Under the pieces are notes generated by a model. The model did not search any database and was not told where the DNA came from. It saw only the letters and a program-made list of their open reading frames with translations. 64,000 nucleotides of DNA from Aselliscus stoliczkanus (Eukaryota > Chordata > Mammalia > Chiroptera > Hipposideridae): assembly GCA_033961575.1 (NCBI GenBank), contig CM066731.1:79691501-79755500 (forward strand), given 5' to 3'. The position numbers were made by a program, and so were the translations under genes. Positions 1 to 11,961 of the stretch are shown in pieces (the first letter of the stretch is position 1; the number at the start of each line of letters is the position of its first letter).

Positions 1-1896
1 AGGACTCGCTCGGACAAGCAGTGCGCCGGGTGGAGACGCAGGTCCCCGAGAGACGCGGAGCGGGGATCTTGGCCACACGGTAGGGTGCGCGCAATTCCCT
101 AAATCCCGGCAGACCCTTTGGGAGAGCAGCAGGAACTCCGCTGGAGCATAAGAGGCAAAGGCCTTAGCTTGAAACAGTGTTGGAACTGTGGCTTTGTTTA
201 TTTTTATGTTTTTTCTTTTTTGACCCTTTTTATACTCATGAACACAAAGCAAAAAAAAAAAAAAAAACCCAATAACTCACCCACTCCCACAAACTTTGTC
301 CCCCGCCAAGACAGTCTTAAACTGACTCCTGAAGGGAGCAATAGGGGCAGACTAGGAAGATATCCTTACCTGCAGGGGGTTGAGAATTTCCACCCAGTAA
401 AGGCAGCAGAGTGAGACTACCCACCCCGCCCCCACCTTTAGGCAAGGCTTGGGAGGCAGGGCAGGTTCATCTGCTGAGGCACTAATTAACAGATTCTTAG
501 CAGCAGGCTTTTGGTAGTGAGGAATTCTTTAATTCTCCACGGCTGTCAACCCAAAGGGTGCCCAGAGACACTCATTGAGCCAGTCGGGGTGCAGCCTGCC
601 TTGGGACAGGCAAAAGCAAAAAGACAGTGACTTTGTAAAAACCACCAATCACACGTCATAACCACACTCAAGTACAGCAAACCTGCAGTGCCAGGATCAC
701 GCTAGGCATCAGGTGGCCTACTGTTCCCACAAGACGCACAGGAATTTTTGTACAGCAGACAAACTGAAGAGAGCTTGGTGGACTTTAGCCTAGACCAGCA
801 CGGGTATTTTTGGTTTGTTTGGTTTTATTCTGTTTTGTTTTCCCTTTATTGGCTGCTTATCTTGATTGTTTTTGGTTTTTATTTCTATTTCATTATAATC
901 ATATTGTAGTTTTTAATATAGGCATATATATATAGGTGTATATAGGTGAATATATGTCCATATATATGGGTGTGTAGACAAATATATATATATATATATT
1001 TTTTCCGTGTTTCTTTTTCTTTTTCTTTCTTTTCTTTTTCTTTTGTCCCCACCCTCACTTTCTCTCTTATTTTATTCATTCTTCTCACTGCTATACTTTT
1101 CCTCTTTTCCTTTTTTCTGCAAATTTTATTTTTTAAATTTTTCTTACTTTTTTTATTATTATTTTAGTTTATTTTTATTTTTTATTTTTTAGGTATAGCT
1201 AATCGGTTTCTCATGTTTATTCTATTTTTTATTTTAGGATATTGTATTTTATTTTGTTTCCTCTTCTGTTATTATTGAGTATGTGGTTTTTGTTTTGTTT
1301 CTGTTTGTTTTCTTCATTAGTATGATTGATATTTCTGTACAAGTTGACTGTAGTTTGATGGTTGGTTGTTTTTAATTGTGCGAGCATTTGGTTTCCTTTG
1401 GTGGCTGCGGAGGTTGTTCTTGTTGATCTGTTATGCTCTAAAATCACTCTGCAGCAGTGGGTCCAAACAAACAGACACAAGAATCATCATACCCGGAGGC
1501 CAACTTTAGATAAAACCAGAGCATTTCTGGGTTTGACATACAAGAGTCACACCCAAAAAGAAGTTACTACAGGTACTAAGACACATAGGGTCCAAGTTTC
1601 ATCAGAGGGGTCAATCCTCTCACAGCAGTTCATAAACTGCAGACGCTGCTGATCCTCACAGCTAATCAATCTGGGAGTCAATCCCACCTACTGACAAACC
1701 AAAAGTAATCAAAACTAAAACTTCAACAAGTGAGGACGCACGACACAAGGAACACCTCAGATACAAGCACAGGAGAATAGGGAGACTGAGTAATTCAAAT
1801 ATAAAGGACACACACCATATAAGTTTACCCAGAAAAGACTGAGAAATCTGGGGGATCTATCTGTTATATTGAAGCAAACACAAAGAGTAAGCCAGA
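1..1896 (+). promoter_or_regulatory. L1-A 5' UTR / internal promoter
   Basis: Non-coding stretch upstream of ORF1, in the place of the L1 internal Pol II promoter. The first 120 bases are GC-rich; 820-1330 is strongly T-rich with a TA run around 980-1000 and pyrimidine runs around 1005-1190; there is an A-tract near 250-266. The small open frames here are low-complexity and not credible genes. It has no visible similarity to the 5' UTRs at 9059, 33602 and 58931. Promoter function is inferred from position only. Confidence 0.7.
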
Positions 1897-2772
1897 ATGG
1901 GGAGACAAAGAAACATAACACAAATAAAAGAACAGAAGAAACTTCCTGAATCTGTAGAAATAGAGGAAATAGAGGTAACCAACCTATCGGAGACAGAGTT
2001 CAGAACACTGATTATTAGAATGTTCAAGGAAATTAATGAAAATATAAAGAAGGATAGAGAAATCATGAAAAGCAACCAGCTAGAACTTAAGAACACAATT
2101 ACTGAATTAAATAACAAACTTGATGGAATCACTAGCAGACTGGATGAAGCAGAAAATCGAATCAGTGACTTAGAAGACAAAATAGCAGAGATCACCCATG
2201 CGGTACAACAAAAAGAAAAAAGAATGAAAAACATGGAAAATAGTTTAAGAGAGCTGGGGGACAACATCAGACGCAATAACCTAAGGGTCATTGGAGTACC
2301 AGAAGGAGAAGAGAGGGAGCAAGGGATTGAGAATATATTTGAAGTAATAATGTCTGAAAACTTCCCTAACCTGGCAAAGGACATTGAAATACAAGCCCAG
2401 GAAGTGCAGAGAGTTCCAAACAGGATGATTCCAAACAGGCCCACTCCAAGACACATTATAGTGAAAATGGCAAGGGTTAAGGACAAAGACAGAATCCTTA
2501 AAGCAGCAAGGGAAAGGCAGCAAGTTACTTACAAGGGTACCCCCATAAGATTATCAGCTGACTTTTCTACAGAAACTTTGCAGGCCAGAAGAGAGTGGCA
2601 GGAGGTTTTCAAAGTGATGAAAAATAAAGGCCTACAACCAAGATTGCTGTATCCAGCAAGGTTATCATTTAAAATAGAAGGCGAGATAAGGAGCTTTGCA
2701 GAAAAAAATAAGTTAAGGGAATTCATTACCACCAAGCCAGCTTTGCAGGAAATGCTAAAAGGGCTTCTTTAA
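1897..2772 (+). CDS. L1 ORF1 protein (RNA-binding chaperone), intact
   Basis: Intact 291-residue ORF1p, the nucleic-acid chaperone that trimerises and coats L1 RNA in the cytoplasmic ribonucleoprotein. The start is the ATG at 1897, in the same context (ATGGGGA-AAC) as the ORF1 start of L1-B. Residues about 30-120 are a charged, heptad-rich coiled coil (LNNKLDGITSRLDEAENRI), followed by an RRM-like central domain and a conserved C-terminal domain containing RHIIVKMARVKDKDRIL and ARERQQVTYKGTPIRLSADF. It is somewhat shorter than human ORF1p, mainly at the N-terminus. ORF2 starts 48 bases downstream. L1-B carries a near-identical frame with one nonsense codon and L1-D a more broken one, so this is the best-preserved ORF1 in the window. 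Confidence 0.93.
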   Translation: MGRQRNITQIKEQKKLPESVEIEEIEVTNLSETEFRTLIIRMFKEINENIKKDREIMKSNQLELKNTITELNNKLDGITSRLDEAENRISDLEDKIAEITHAVQQKEKRMKNMENSLRELGDNIRRNNLRVIGVPEGEEREQGIENIFEVIMSENFPNLAKDIEIQAQEVQRVPNRMIPNRPTPRHIIVKMARVKDKDRILKAARERQQVTYKGTPIRLSADFSTETLQARREWQEVFKVMKNKGLQPRLLYPARLSFKIEGEIRSFAEKNKLREFITTKPALQEMLKGLL

Positions 2773-2820
2773 GTAGAAGAGAAAAACAACCTATGAAAGA
2801 CTACGAACACAAATAAGAAA

Positions 2821-5800
2821 ATGGCAATAAATACACACCTATCAATAATCACATTAAATGTAAATGGATTAAATGCTCCAATAAAAAGACATAGGGTGGC
2901 TGAATGGATAAGAAAGCAAGACCCCAGTATATGCTGTATACAAGAGACTCACCTCAGATCCAAAGACTCATACAGGCTGAAAGTAAAGGGATGGAGTAAA
3001 ATATTTCATGCAAATGGTACTGAGACAAAAGCTGGAGTAGCGATACTTATATCAGATAAAATGGACTTTAAATTGAAGAATATAACAAAGGACAAAGAAG
3101 GACACTTCATAGTAATGAAGGGATTGATCCAACAAGAGGACATAACTCTAGTAAACATCTATGCACCTAACATAGGAGCCCCTAAATATATAAAACAGAT
3201 ATTGTCAGACATAAAGACAGAGATCAACAGTAACACTATCATAGTAGGAGACTTCAACACCCCGCTGTCACTAATGGACAGATCCTCCAGACAGAAAATC
3301 AATGTGGAAACAGCGACCTTAAATGACACATTAGACCAGCTGGATTTAACAGACATTTTCAGAGCATTTCATCCCAAAGCTACAGAATATACGTTCTTTT
3401 CAAGTGCACATGGAACATTTTCTAAGATAGACCACATGTTAGGCCACAAAACAAGTCTCAATAAATTTAAGAAGATTGAAATCATTTCAACTGTATTCTC
3501 TGACCACAATGCTATGAAACTAGAAATCAATTATAAGAAGAAATCCGGGAAGCTGACAAATAAATGGAGGCTAAACAATATGCTATTAAATAGTGAGTGG
3601 GTCACAAATGAGATCAAGGAGGAAATCAAAAGATACCTCGAGACAAACGAAAATGAAAACACCACGACCCAAAATCTCTGGGATGCTGCGAAAGCAGTCC
3701 TAAGAGGGAAGTTTATAGCAGTGCAGGCCTACCTAAAGAAGGAAGAAAAATCTCAAATCAACAGGTTATCCTTACACCTAAGGGAACTGGAAAAAGAACA
3801 GCAAAAAGAGGCCTAAGGGGAGTACAAGAAAGGAGAGAATACAGACCAGAGCAGAAATAAACAATATAGAGAACAGCAACACAATTCACACGATCAATGA
3901 CACCAAGAGCTGGTTTCTTGAGAAGATAAACAAAATTGACAAACCTCTAGCCAGGCTCATCAAAAAAAAAAAAGAGAGAGGACTCAAATTAGCAAAATCA
4001 GGAATGAAAGAGGGGAAATGACTACAGACATCACAGAAATACAAAAAATTCTAAGAAATTACTATGAGCAACTATATGCCAACAAATTTGACAATCTGGA
4101 TGAAATGGATAATTTTCTAGAAGCATACAACCTTCCAAAGCTAACGCAAGAAGAAACAGAAAATCTAAATACCCTGATTACTACCAAGGAAATTGAATCA
4201 GTAATTGACAAGCTCCCAAAAAACAAAAGCCCTGGACCAGACGGCTTCACAAGTGAATTTTATCAAACATTCAAAAAGAACTATCACCTAATCTTCTCAA
4301 ACTATTCCAAAAAATACAGAAGGAGGGACGGCTCCCAAACTCTTTTTATGAAGCCTCTATCACCCTGATTCAAAAACCAGATAAAGACATCACAAAAAGG
4401 AAAACTACAGGCCAATCTCCCTGATGAATATAGATGCAAAAATTCTCAATAAAATATTAGCAAACAGAATTCAGCAATATATTAAGAAGATCATACATCA
4501 TGATCAAGTGGGATTCATCCCTAGTGCGCAAGGCTGGTTCAACATCCGTAAATCAATTAATGTGATACACCACATCAACAAAATGAAGGATAAAGATCAC
4601 ATGGTCATCTCAATAGATGCAGAAAAAGCATTTGACAAAATCCAACAGCCATTTATGTTAAAAACCCTTAGCAAAGTGGGAATACAGGGATCATATCTCA
4701 ACATAATAAAAGCCATATATGATAAACCTACAGCTAACATCATACTCAATGGGGAAAAGCTAAAACCATTCCCCTTAAGATCAGGAACAAGACAAGGCTG
4801 TCCACTTTCTCCTCTTTTATTCAACATAGTGCTGGAAGTTCTAGCCACAGCAATCAGACAACAAAAAGAAATAAAAGGCATCCAAATTGGCAAGGAAGAA
4901 GTAAAATTGTCATTATATGCAGATGACATGATACTGTATATAGAGAACCCCAAAGACTCCATCAAAAAACTATTGGAACTGATAGACGAATTCAGTAAAG
5001 TAGCAGGATATAAAATCAATGTTCAGAAATCAGTGGCATTTGCATATACCAATAATAAACTAATGGAAAGCGAAATTAAGAAAACTGTCCCATTTACAAT
5101 TGCGTCAAGAACTATAAAATACCTAGGAATAAATTTAACCAAAGAAGTGAAAGATCTGTACTCAGAAAATTATAAGACATTGAAGAAAGAAATCATAGAA
5201 GATACAAATAAATGGAAACACCTACCATGCTCATGGATAGGAAGAATTAATATAGTTAAAATGTCCATACTGCCTAAAGCAATATATAGATTCAATGCAA
5301 TTCCTATCAAACTACCAAGGGCATTTTTCACAGAAATAGAAAATATAATCCTAAAGTTTATATGGAATCATAAAAGACCCAGAATAGCCTCGGCAATTCT
5401 GAGGAATAAAAACAAAGTTGGGGGGATCACGCTACCAGACATCAAAACCTACTACAAGGCCACAGTAATCAAGACAGTTTGGTATTGGCATAAAAACAGG
5501 CACATCGATCAGTGGAACAGAACAGAGAGCCCAGAAATGAATCCAAGCATTTACGGACAGTTAATCTATGACAAGGGAAGCAAGAATTTACACTGGAGTA
5601 AAGATAGTCTATTCAATAAATGGTGCTGGGAAAATTGGACTGACACATGCAAAAAAATGAAACTGGATCATCTCCTTACGCCTTATACAAGAACAAATTC
5701 AAAATGGATTAAAGACTTAAATGTAAGACCTGAAACCATAAAAATCCTAAATGAAAATATAGGGAGTACATTTGCAGACATTACCCGGAGCAATATTTTT

Positions 5801-6644
5801 ACTGATACATCCCTACGGGCAAGGGAAGTAAAAGAAAAAATGAACATATGGGATTATATCAGACTTAAAAGTTTTTTCACAACAAAGGAAACCATTAATA
5901 AAACAAAAAGGAAGCCTACTGAATGGGAGAATATATTTGCCAACGATATATCTGATAAGGGGTTAATATCCAAAATTTATAAAACACTCATGAAACTCAA
6001 CACCAAAAAACAAACAACCCAATTAAAAAATGGGCATAAGATATGAAGAGACATGTCTCTAATGAGGAAATACAGATGGCAAACAGGAATATGAAAAAAG
6101 TTCAACCTCACTGGTCATTAGGGAAATGCAAATAAAAACCACCATGAGATACCACCTCACTCCAGTCAGAATGGCTATCATCAACAAATCAACAAACAAC
6201 AAGTGCTGGCGGGGCTGTGGGGAAAAGGGGACCCTGCTGCACTGTTGGTGGGACTGCAGATTGGTGCAGCCACTATGGAAGTCAGTATGGAGGTATCTCA
6301 AAGAACTGGAAATAGAGCTACCTTTTGACCCAGCAATTCCACTCCTAGGTATTTATCCTGAAAAAACCAAGACACTTATTCAAAGAAAGTTATGCACCCC
6401 GATGTTCATAGCAGCACAATTTACAATAGCTAAGACTTGGAAACAACCAAAATGCCCGTCAGTAGATGACTGGATTAAGAAACTGTGGTATATTTATACA
6501 ATGGAGTATTACTCCGCTATAAAGAAGAATGAAATCGTGCCATTTGCAATGATATGGATGGACCTAGAGACTATAATGTTGAGTGAAATAAGTCAGTCAG
6601 AGAAGGACAAATACCATATGATCTCACTTATATGTGGAATATGA
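2821..6644 (+). pseudogene. L1 ORF2 (endonuclease-reverse transcriptase), frame-broken
   Basis: ORF2p nicks target DNA and copies L1 RNA at the nick. From the ATG at 2821 the APE-type endonuclease is readable ([23 protein letters not shown] near 3510). The reverse transcriptase carries the YADD catalytic box near 4916-4927 ([10 protein letters not shown]). The C-terminal cysteine knuckle (C-x3-C-x7-H-x4-C type) is at about 6200-6256. The frame is lost near 3808 (stop 3814-3816; one extra base against the copy at 60180), is back in the original frame by 4018, shifts again near 4310, and again between about 6010 and 6126. Most damage is of indel type; catalytic boxes are present. As read, the copy cannot make full-length ORF2p. 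Confidence 0.9.
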
Positions 6645-7051
6645 AAAACTGTATGAATGAGCAAAGTAAACAGAAACTGTCTCATAGATATAGAGGAAAA
6701 ATCAGGGTTGCTAATTTGGAGAGGAATGGGAATGAGGGAGAAGGGGAAGGGATTAGACAGCAAAAATAGGCAACTACGATATTGCTACTGGGATAGGAAA
6801 AACAGTTTGGGGAATATAATTAATAATGTTGTAAATATTCTGTGGAATGTCAGATGATCATAAGTCTTGTTAGGGAGACCATTTCATGGATGGAGTAGAG
6901 GTTTGATCACTGCACTGTATTACTAAAGCAGAGGGGGTGTACCTACTGTAATTGCATATATATAGATAGTCACGGGATGTGGATTATACTGTGGAAGAGA
7001 GTCAGAGGAAGAGTAATAGATATATATGATATGGGGAGGTGTGGGGGGGTG

Positions 7052-7197
7052 TATTGGGGGTGGGGGGTTTGTCACTTTGAGGGGTAAAATGTATAACTAT
7101 TGCACTGTGTTGTACACCTGAAACTATTGGGGGTGGGGGGGTTGTCACTTTGAGGGGTAAAATGTATAACTATTGCACTGTGTTGTACACCTGAAAC
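7052..7197 (+). repeat. 73-bp tandem duplication at the L1-A 3' end
   Basis: Two near-identical 73-base units, 7052-7124 and 7125-7197, each running from TATTGGGGGTGGGG to the terminal ACCTGAAAC of the L1 3' UTR just before the A-rich tail. Other L1 copies here (11870-11930, 36600-36650, 63690-63752) have a single unit. The units differ by about one base in the G-run region. Confidence 0.88.
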
Positions 7198-7258
7198 TAA
7201 TTAAAAATAAAATAAAATTAAAAAAAAAAAAAAAAAAAAGAGATAATACAAGGTTGCA

Positions 7259-7740
7259 GAATACAAGGTTTACATAAAAACTTAACCTCTTTCTTATATA
7301 TCACCAATGAACAATTGGATTTGAAATTAAAAACACAATAGTTTTTATATTATCATAATAAAAGAAACATTTAGGTATAGATCTAACAAAAAATGTGCAA
7401 AACCTATTTGAGAAAAACTACAAAATTCTGCTGAAAGTAATTAAAGTCATAAATAAATGGAGAAATGTTTCATATTTATAGATAAAAGACTAATGTTGTT
7501 AAGATTTCAATTCTTCCCAACATGATCTGTACATTAAATGAAATGTCAATCAAAATTGCAAATTATTTTGTGGCTATTAGAAACTAATTTTATAGTTTAT
7601 ATGGAAAGGCAAAAGGCCCAGAAGAGCTAAAACAATGTTGAAGAAGAGCAAAGTTGGAGGGCTGACAACACATGACTTCAAAATTTACAATTAAAGATAT
7701 AGTAATCATAAGTGTGTGGCATTAGTGTCTTACTAATAGA
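7259..7740 (+). mobile_element. Old L1 ORF2 fragment
   Basis: Diverged L1 ORF2 sequence (region after the reverse transcriptase core), colinear with 5140-5480 of L1-A: conserved words include TATATGGAAAGGCAAAAGGC and AGAGCAAAGTTGGAGGGCTG. It carries many stops and no open frame. It lies directly downstream of the L1-A tail, so L1-A probably inserted into or next to it. Confidence 0.75.
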
Positions 7741-7741
7741 C

Positions 7742-8055
7742 CAGGGGTCGGCAAACTTGTGAGATGGAAGAGCCACCAGGGATCAGCAAACTGTGGCTCT
7801 AGAGCTGCAGGCTCTGAAGTAAAATTGAAAATGAAAATAAACTATAATAGTTTCACTTATAAAATTTTTAAAGGATGTTATTCACATAATGGTGATTATG
7901 TAAAAATACATTTATGGCTCTCGAATAATTGTTAAATTGTTGTGAGGGACAGCATTGGCTCTTCCAGGGGTCGGCAAACTTTTGAGACGGAATGTACCCA
8001 AAAAGCTGCATGTGGCCTGTGAGCCACCATTTGTTATAGATAGACCTAAGACACA
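7742..8055. mobile_element. hAT-like DNA transposon debris
   Basis: The terminal-repeat-like string CAGGGGTCGGCAAACTT occurs at 7742-7758 and again in the same orientation at 7965-7981, with text such as AAGAGCCACC, TGTGGCTCT and TGAGCCACC typical of non-autonomous hAT elements. Two overlapping or nested short copies are likely. I saw no transposase frame. Family assignment is tentative. Confidence 0.5.
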
Positions 8056-8067
8056 CACACAAACACA

Positions 8068-9058
8068 TGTTGGGAGCTATCAGCACCCCAATATGTGACA
8101 AGGTTTCATGGTCGGTTATAGTCTCCACTCCTGTGAACCGATGGGCCTTTCCTCTACATCGGATCCTATAGGAGACAGTACTCACTGCATTCCTATGGTA
8201 CCCCAATGAGCTAACTACACAGCCAAAGACAGGTAAGATCTCCTAGAAAAGAGGGGAGACAACCTAAGCCAGGCGGTAGTTCCGTGGGGACCCCAGAACT
8301 AAAAAATAGGGGACTCAAGCCTCTTGGAAATTGAGGCACAGACCTCTGGCCACATAGGCCAAAAAAGCCTGGCTGTGAGAATCTGACAGCCTGCCTGTGA
8401 GAAACCGATGATAACATCAGCCCCTGAGTTAACTTGCCTAAGTTAACTTGCCTAAGATGTAAAGTCTCCCTAAAGACCAAAGGTCTCCAGGCCATAAGAG
8501 TTCCGATAAGAGACACTTATTGACCATGAGCTATGTTAACCAATAGCCTTATTTGATTTTTTGCCTTGTACATTGTTGTAACAACAGATATTGAAGCTTT
8601 GACTGAGAAACAGATACTACCCTCTATTGTAAATACTATAGCTCTCTGCAGGATAATAAATGTTTGAAACCCCCTTTTTAGCTTCTAAGTAATCTCAACG
8701 GAATAGACTTTAGACTCAGCCACTCTCTCAACCACTTGGTGTCTCAGTAATAGCTCAAGTATGTGCCCTGTTAGTGTTACGATTGCGTATTAGCTGCTGG
8801 AATTTGGGAGAGTTACTAGATATTCAAGGTAGTCATGGTAACCATTCTTTAGATGATAAGTAGAAATTGAGTTTGGGTCACAAGGAGAACATCCTATTAA
8901 AAGATAAGATAATCCTTAAACATAGAATAGGTCACAGTTTACCCTGGAGAGAATTATTACAGGGAAGTAAAGACTGTGAAAATGCTGGGAAATAGAAAAC
9001 ACCAAACTCATGTGAAATGTTTTGTGATTGACGTAATGGTCAAGAGTCCCAAGAGATT
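8068..9058 (+). mobile_element. LTR-like sequence (unassigned ERV or MaLR)
   Basis: No gene. Begins with TGTTGGGAGC after a short CA run and contains a polyadenylation-like AATAAA near 8653 followed by a U5-like tail ending around GTGTCTCAGTAATAG near 8755. 8760-9058 is unassigned and may be the 5' part of a second LTR whose promoter end is at 11962 beyond L1-B. Two short direct repeats (TTAACTTGCCTAAG) lie near 8430-8457. Assignment rests on layout, not on a recognised family. Confidence 0.35.
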
Positions 9059-9710
9059 TCCAGTAAAATGGCACAATAGACAGACGCTGTGCTAACTACC
9101 TCCCAGGATCACACCAAAATTACAAATTATGCAGCATTTAACCCTGGAGGTCCCCGGAACACTGGACGAACAGAACCACTAAACGAAGAACTTAAAGAGG
9201 AGGCCACGTCGGGTCTGGTAGGACGGGCAGAAACAAGAAAGGGCAAGTCCCGTAAGGGAAGTCCCAGCTCTGGGGAGGCTCCTCCGGTTGGGGGAGAGAC
9301 CCTCCGGCCCCACACCAAGCTCACCAGCCCAGAGTTCCTTTGCTGGGAAGAGGAGTTCTAAGATAGCCGGCAGTATATTAGTGAGGACTCTCTTTGCTCA
9401 GCTCAGTGAGGCTGAGAGTGGCTGGAGAATCAGTGGGGTGGACACACGGGCTTGCTCACCGGTGAGCACTTACCTGGTTCCTGCTGGAGGGAGTGGCTGT
9501 GTGAGCCGGACCCTGGAGCCTGCGGGGACGGACTGAACTGAGCACCTTTGGTGCAAAGGCTGGAGGTTTTTGGACTGTTGTTTCCGTGGTGTGGAGCCTG
9601 CACATGAGTGATGTAGAGAGGGCGCCATTTTGTCGGGTTTGGGCCCTCCCACGGAGGATCAGGTCCGAGACCTCATTGGTCTCATTGGCAATCCCAGAGT
9701 GACAGCCAGA
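9059..9710 (+). promoter_or_regulatory. L1-B 5' UTR / internal promoter
   Basis: GC-richer leader directly before ORF1. It aligns by eye with 33609-34614 (L1-D) and 58931-59980 (L1-E), sharing words such as CCTCCCAGGATCACA, AAGAGGAGGCCA and the GGTTGGGGGAGAGACCCTC block. It is shorter than in L1-D, lacking most of the segment between the GGGCCCTCCCAC block and ORF1. Promoter role inferred from position. Confidence 0.7.
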
Positions 9711-10583
9711 ATGGGGAAACAAAGAAACATGTCACAAGTAAAAGATCAGAAGAAACCTCTAGAAATGGAACTAAATGAAACAGCGGGATCCAACCTTTCA
9801 GAGACAGAGTTTAGGACACTGATGATAAGAATGTTTAAGGAACTTAGCGAGGACATAAAGAAAGATAGGGAAACCATAAAAAACAACCTGTTAGAACTAA
9901 AGAATACAATAACTGAAATGAAGAACATACTTGAAGGAATCACCAGTAGAGTAGATGAAGCAGAGGAGCAGATCAGCGATTTGGAAGATAAAATAGCAGA
10001 AATCACCCAGTTGGAACAGCAAAAAGACCAAAGAATAAAAAACAATGAAAATAGTTTAAGAGCCCTATGGGACAAGATGCTGCACAACCACCTTAGACTC
10101 ATAGGAATACCAGAAGGAGAAGAGAAGAAGCAAGGGGTTGAAAATGTATTTGAAAAAATAATGACTGAAAACTTCCCTACCCTGGTGAACCAAATCAACA
10201 TACATGCCCAGGAAGTGCAGAGGGTTCCAAACAAGCTGAACCCAAACAGGTCCACACCAAGACACATCATAGTTAAAATGGCAAACGTTAAAGACAGAGA
10301 CAGAATCCTAGAGGCTGCAAGAGAAAGACAGCAAGTTACATACAAAGGAACTCCTGTTAGACTAACAGCTGACTTGTCTATAGAAACTCTGCAGGCCAGA
10401 AGGTAGTGGCAGGAGATATTTAAACTGACACAAAATAAAGGCCTACAACCAAGATTGCTCTACCCATCATGGCTATCACTTAAAATTGAAGGAGAAATAA
10501 AGAGCTTCTCAGAAAAGAATAAGCTTAAGGAATTCATTACCACCAAGCCAGCATTGCAAGAAATGTTAAAAGGGCTTTTTTAA
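9711..10583 (+). pseudogene. L1-B ORF1 with one premature stop
   Basis: ORF1p frame from the ATG at 9711 with coiled coil, RRM-like region and C-terminal domain clearly readable and close to the L1-A and L1-D copies. A TAG at 10404-10406, in the QARR-EWQE segment of the C-terminal domain, truncates it after about 231 residues; the frame otherwise continues to the normal end (KGLF, stop near 10581). The upstream frame is also open to 9630 but is 5' UTR. Only one nonsense change was seen, so the element is fairly young. Confidence 0.87.
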
Positions 10584-10639
10584 ACACAAGAAAGGGGTAA
10601 ACAAGCTAACCCAGGGAGACCAGGAATACAAATAACAAA

Positions 10640-11250
10640 ATGGCAATACATATGTACCTATCAATAATTTTAAATGTGAATGGGCTAAATGCTCCAATCA
10701 AAAGACAGAGAGTGGCTGAGTGGATAAGAAAATAGGACACATGTATATGCTGTTTACAGATGGACTAAGATATTTCATGCAAATGGAAATTAGAAAAAGA
10801 AAAAGCTGGAGTACCAATATTTATTTTGGACAAAATAGACTTTAAAATGACTACAATAAAAGACAAAGAAGGGCACTATAACCCTAATAAACATCTATGC
10901 ACACAACATAGGAACTCCTAATTACATAGAACAGATTTTGACAGACATAAAGACAGAGATTAACAGTAACACTATCATAGTAGGAGACTTCAACACCATT
11001 GTCACGAATAGACAGACCCTTTAGACAGAAAATCCACACACAAAGAGGGGCCTTAAATGATACTTTAGACCAGCTGGACTTCGTTGATATTTGTAGAGCA
11101 TTTCACCCTGAAAAAACAGAATGTACATTCTTCTCAAGTACACATAGGACATTTTCCAAGATAGACCATGTTAGGCCACAAAACAAGTCTCAGTAAATTT
11201 AAGAAGATTGACCTCATATCAAGCAGATATAAAGGAAAAACTGATGGTTG
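10640..11250 (+). pseudogene. L1-B truncated ORF2 (endonuclease N-part)
   Basis: Starts at the ATG at 10640 and follows the ORF2 endonuclease domain with several small deletions and stops: the QETHL region is missing and frame shifts occur around 10760 and 10880. It stops being ORF2 at about 11216, where the L1 3' UTR begins (AGATATAAAGGAAAA). The SDHN catalytic segment, all of the reverse transcriptase and the cysteine knuckle are absent. Not functional. Confidence 0.8.
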
Positions 11251-11375
11251 CTGGCTGGGAGGGAGTGGGGAAGAGGGAGAGGGGGAAGGTTTTGGACAGT
11301 GTAGGTGGGACTACAATGTTGCTGCATGGATATCGGGGCAGTTCTGGGAATGTAATTGATAATGTTGTGAAGAGA

Positions 11376-11930
11376 CTATTATGTTGTGTGAAATAAGTCA
11401 GTCGGAGAAGGACAGGTACCATGTGATCTCACTTGTGTGTGGAGTCTGAAGAGCTGAGTGAACGATCAAAGTAAACAGACTTGTAGATGTAGAGGAAAAA
11501 CGGAGGGTTGCTAGTTGGGAGAGGGGTGGGGATGGGGGAGAAGGGGAAGGGATTAGACAGCATAAATAGGCAACTACAATATTGCCACAGGGATATGAAA
11601 CACAGTTCGGGGACTATAATAACGTTGTAAAAATTTTGTGGCGTGTCAGATAGTCACATGTCTTGTTAGGGAGACCACTTCATGGATGGAGTAGAGGCTT
11701 GACCACTGCACTGTACACTGAAGCTGATGTTGTATAGTATTGTATGCCAACTGTAACTGAATATATGGATGGTCACGGGATGTGGAGTATACTGTGGAGG
11801 GGAGTCAGGGGAGTTGTGATAGATATGTATGATATAGGGGGGGAGTGGGGTGGCGAACTGGGGGAGAGGGGTTGTCACTTTGGGGGCTAAAGAGTATAAC
11901 TATTGCATTGTGTTGTACACCTGAAACTAA
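11376..11930 (+). mobile_element. Second L1 3' end inside L1-B
   Basis: Starts with the last codons of ORF2 (GAGACTATTATGTTG then GTGAAATAAGTCAGTC) and continues through a complete 3' UTR to the tail. It follows a partial 3' UTR (11220-11375) without an intervening A-tail. It is either an internal duplication or a second 5'-truncated L1 abutting the first. Confidence 0.75.
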
Positions 11931-11961
11931 AAAAAAAAAAAAAAGAAAAGAAAAAAAAAGA

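Larger units (their letters stand above)
1..7239 (+). mobile_element. L1-A: near full-length young LINE-1
   Basis: Autonomous-type LINE-1 with 5' UTR, ORF1, ORF2, 3' UTR and an A-rich tail at about 7201-7239. Its 5' end may lie outside the window, so the left edge is only the window edge. ORF1 is open throughout; ORF2 is recognisable end to end but frame-broken. The low damage suggests a recent insertion. It abuts an older L1 fragment at 7259. The 5' UTR does not resemble that of L1-B, L1-D or L1-E although the coding and 3' parts do. I could not define a target-site duplication because the left flank is not certain. Confidence 0.93.
9059..11930 (+). mobile_element. L1-B: internally deleted LINE-1
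   Basis: LINE-1 with its own 5' UTR (about 9059-9710), ORF1, the N-terminal part of ORF2, then a direct jump at about 11216 into the 3' UTR. Reverse transcriptase is absent. After about 150 bases of 3' UTR the sequence steps back to the end of ORF2 (about 11376) and runs through the 3' UTR a second time to an A-rich tail near 11926-11960. The ORF2-to-3' UTR junction is the same as in L1-D. No convincing target-site duplication; the flanks (AGATTT before, AGATTC after) are only suggestive. Confidence 0.85.

Noticed and set aside
1857..2486. 209-codon minus-strand frame opposite L1 ORF1
   Set aside because: Antisense shadow of ORF1; hydrophobic by complement, with no own features. The same holds for 9746-10345 and 34959-35327.
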